Positions 62,058 through 64,000 of a stretch of 64,000 nt of DNA are shown in pieces. Position 1 is the stretch's first letter. Every line of letters begins with the position of its first letter. The notes under the pieces are model-generated. The model made no database searches and was not told the origin of the DNA. It saw nothing but the letters and a program-made list of their open reading frames with translations. The position numbers were made by a program, and so were the translations under genes. Origin of the DNA: Paenibacillus sinopodophylli (lineage in GTDB: Bacteria > Bacillota > Bacilli > Paenibacillales > Paenibacillaceae); contig NZ_VDBO01000004.1 of the NCBI RefSeq assembly GCF_005930355.1, forward strand, positions 41,923 to 105,922, given 5' to 3'.

Positions 62058-63008
62058 ATGGACTCTAATACCCTATTGCAACCAAACCCTAAAGCTGCTC
62101 GGAAATCGAAAAGGAACAGCGGCTACAAACAGCCTTGGATGCTACACCTCATGGTGCTTCCGGCCGTTTTGCTGGTCTTCATTTTTTCTTATCTACCTAT
62201 GTCTGGACTTCTGATGGCCTTTCAGGATTATAAAGCTGGACTCGGCATATCCGGATCGCCTTGGGTTGGGCTGAAGCATTTCCGCTATATGCTTGAGAAC
62301 GAATATTTTCTGCAAATTACGTGGAATACGTTATTTTTTGCCTGCTCCAAAATTATTATGAATTTGGTTATCCCATTTATTTTTGCCTTATTGCTTAACG
62401 AGGTGCGGAATATGGGACTTAAACGTTCCATCCAAACACTCGTTTATTTGCCTCACTTTCTTTCCTGGGTTACGCTATCCGGCATTCTGATCGACGTGCT
62501 TGCCCAGACTGGCCTTGTCAATCAATTTCTCTCGAGTGTATTCGGCATTAAGCCGATCTTCTTCCTCGGAGACGGCTTCTGGTTCCGGTTCACGATTATA
62601 TTCAGCGATGTATGGAAGGAATTCGGCTTCAATACGATTATTATTCTCGCGGCGCTTGCCGGCATTAATCCAGCCTTATATGAGGCAGCCGAGGTCGATG
62701 GGGCAAATCGGATTAAGCAGACGATGCATATCACGATTCCAGCGCTTATCCCGATTCTTATCGTTGTCGCAACGCTTGCGCTTGGCAACGTGCTTAACGC
62801 CAATTTCGACCAAGTGTTCAACCTATACAGCCCGCTCATCTATCAGCAGGGTGATATTATCGACACCTTCGTCTACCGTGAAGGCTTGCTAAGCGGACAA
62901 TTCAGCTTCGCAACGGCTGTCGGCTTCTTCAAGTCACTGATCAGTTTAATTCTTATCGTAATCTCATACCGTCTAGCCTATAAATTCGCCGGCTACAGGA
63001 TCTTCTAG
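62058..63008 (+). CDS. ABC transporter permease, LplB-like
   Basis: 316 residues from the ATG at 62058 (AGGGAGA upstream; the earlier in-frame start at 62034 has no ribosome site). Six transmembrane helices. Landmarks: LPAVLLVFIFSYLPMSGLLM, WVGLKHFRYM and the EAA loop YEAAEVDGANRIKQTMHITI (~217-236). It imports the oligosaccharide bound by the LipO-like protein together with the YtcP-like partner 15 bp downstream. Confidence 0.92.
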   Translation: MDSNTLLQPNPKAARKSKRNSGYKQPWMLHLMVLPAVLLVFIFSYLPMSGLLMAFQDYKAGLGISGSPWVGLKHFRYMLENEYFLQITWNTLFFACSKIIMNLVIPFIFALLLNEVRNMGLKRSIQTLVYLPHFLSWVTLSGILIDVLAQTGLVNQFLSSVFGIKPIFFLGDGFWFRFTIIFSDVWKEFGFNTIIILAALAGINPALYEAAEVDGANRIKQTMHITIPALIPILIVVATLALGNVLNANFDQVFNLYSPLIYQQGDIIDTFVYREGLLSGQFSFATAVGFFKSLISLILIVISYRLAYKFAGYRIF

Positions 63009-63023
63009 AAAGGGTGACCGCTC

Positions 63024-63896
63024 ATGTATCACAAAACCGTATCCTACCGACTTTTCAGCATCTTTAACAATGTGCTGCTCACCGTCATCTCGATCGTCTG
63101 TTTGCTGCCGCTCTATCATTTGCTGATGGTATCGTTAAGCTCTTCCGCTCCGGCGAATGCCGGACTGGTTACGTTCTGGCCAGTAGGCTTCACTTTTGAG
63201 GCGTATGCCAAAACGTTCGAGAACGCCAACTTTCTATCCTCGCTCTGGGTATCGGTACAGCGTACTGTGCTCGGAACAGTACTTGCTATGGTTATCAATG
63301 CGGTAGCGGCTTATGCCTTATCGAAGGACACGCGTGTCTTCCGGGCAAGAAACATCTACCTCTGGTACTTCGTTGTGACGATGCTCTTCAGCGGCGGACT
63401 TATCCCAGGCTACATTCTCATTCTCAAGCTTGGTCTAATGAATACGCTAATGGCCCTTATTCTTCCAGTAACGGTATCGGTTTATAACTTGATCCTGCTG
63501 CTCAACTTCTTCCGCACTGTGCCCAAGGAGCTTGAAGAAGCAGCCTTCATTGACGGGGCCAACCATTTGCGAAGCTTTGTATCCATCTACTTGCCTATCT
63601 CCATGCCGGCGATTGCCACCATTTCCTTGTTCACGATGGTTATGCATTGGAATGCTTATTTCGATGGTTTGATCTATATCAAGGAATCGATGGATCTGCC
63701 GCTTGCCAGCTTCCTCCAGACGGTTATCGTACAGGCGGATATGACCAAGTTCGATCCATCCATCGTTGCGAACAAATCACAGCGTACGCTTAGAGCTTCG
63801 CAAATTTTTATCGGCGCCTTGCCTATCCTGCTCGTGTATCCGATCCTTCAACGCTATTTCGTCAAAGGTATCGTCATCGGAGCAGTTAAGGAATAG
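63024..63896 (+). CDS. ABC transporter permease, YtcP/LplC-like
   Basis: 290 residues, six transmembrane helices. EAA-type loop EEAAFIDGANHLRSFVSIYL (~172-191), LPLYHLLMVSLSSSAPANAG and the terminal YPILQRYFVKGIVIGAVKE are typical of the family. AAAGGGTGA stands before the ATG. Co-operonic with the LplB-like gene, with no ATPase gene nearby. Confidence 0.92.
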   Translation: MYHKTVSYRLFSIFNNVLLTVISIVCLLPLYHLLMVSLSSSAPANAGLVTFWPVGFTFEAYAKTFENANFLSSLWVSVQRTVLGTVLAMVINAVAAYALSKDTRVFRARNIYLWYFVVTMLFSGGLIPGYILILKLGLMNTLMALILPVTVSVYNLILLLNFFRTVPKELEEAAFIDGANHLRSFVSIYLPISMPAIATISLFTMVMHWNAYFDGLIYIKESMDLPLASFLQTVIVQADMTKFDPSIVANKSQRTLRASQIFIGALPILLVYPILQRYFVKGIVIGAVKE

Positions 63897-63957
63897 CAGC
63901 AGCCAATCATCAAATCGAATGAACACACTTATATCATACAGAGAGGTTGCGAACAAC

Positions 63958-64000
63958 ATGACGAAACAAGCTGAACGTAACGAGCTGCAATCAGAGCTGC
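63958..64000 (+). CDS. Start of a downstream gene, truncated by window edge
   Basis: ATG at 63958 after GAGAGG with 8-9 nt spacing; the visible 14 codons read MTKQAERNELQSEL. It follows the YtcP-like gene by 61 bp on the same strand. The product cannot be told; in such loci the next gene is often a glycoside hydrolase or lyase. Confidence 0.6.
   Translation, partial: MTKQAERNELQSEL

Noticed and set aside
62500..62892. 130-codon plus-strand frame within the LplB-like permease gene
   Set aside because: It lies in another frame of a clear six-helix permease and is low-complexity Ser/Arg/Leu.

Overview
The window looks like chromosome of a Paenibacillus-type member of the Bacillales. Supporting signs: strong GGAGG-type ribosome binding sites before nearly every gene, lipoprotein-anchored CUT1 sugar-binding proteins with YesM/YesN-type two-component regulators, a GlpP antiterminator, adaA/adaB as two separate genes, and a Bacillales-type exopolysaccharide (EPS) operon opened by a YveK-like chain-length protein and a separate BY-kinase. 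The genus is an inference from gene content; no rRNA or tRNA gene was seen.

Layout. 1-3.2 kb: 5' part of a large secreted repeat protein (minus strand) whose C-terminus lies outside the window, behind a structured leader. 3.5-12.6 kb: small housekeeping and accessory genes (YcaQ-like glycosylase, two DinB proteins, ROK kinase, frataxin-like chaperone, GNAT acetyltransferases, effector-binding domain protein) mixed with gene relics (two broken GNATs, an Lrp tail, a Tn3 transposase N-terminus). 12.7-14.2 kb: secreted GH43 plus ricin-type lectin enzyme behind a palindromic operator. 14.4-35.2 kb: an XRE regulator converging on a long minus-strand EPS operon. In transcription order this is: a 95-aa protein, Wzz-like, BY-kinase, a structured intergenic RNA (EAR-like position), GalU, sugar-phosphate transferase, GT4, Wzy-like polymerase, GT4, GT4, acyltransferase, GT4, GT2, Wzx flippase, pyruvyltransferase, ManC-like, Ugd. 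It then runs 28 bp later into an unrecognised 1,076-aa secreted protein of three ~316-residue repeats and a single-pass membrane protein. The predicted polymer is acidic (glucuronate, pyruvate ketal) and acetylated.

36-44.7 kb: M42 aminopeptidase, serine hydrolase, a lipoprotein gene broken by a stop codon, an alkylation-repair island (adaA-adaB, AlkD-like, and an AlkA-like gene with its catalytic core deleted), and a LacI regulator divergent from an FAD oxidoreductase. 44.8-50.2 kb: a decayed polymorphic-toxin locus with two Hint-domain plus toxin-tip modules that share a ~330-bp direct repeat. Each is followed by an immunity-like gene, and a small plasmid- or element-like regulatory module lies between them. 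50.2-56.6 kb: a glycerophosphodiester operon (glpP, two permeases, binding protein, three GDPD-family proteins) with a terminator hairpin in front of glpP. Two of the three GDPDs lack the His-Arg pair of catalytic motif 1. 56.7-64 kb: a second carbohydrate uptake system, with a binding lipoprotein and YesN/YesM regulators on the minus strand and two permeases plus the first codons of another gene on the plus strand.

The most interesting parts are the secreted triple-repeat protein tied to the EPS operon, the structured RNA after the BY-kinase gene, the motif-1-less GDPD paralogues in a GlpP-linked operon, and the orphan Hint-toxin modules.
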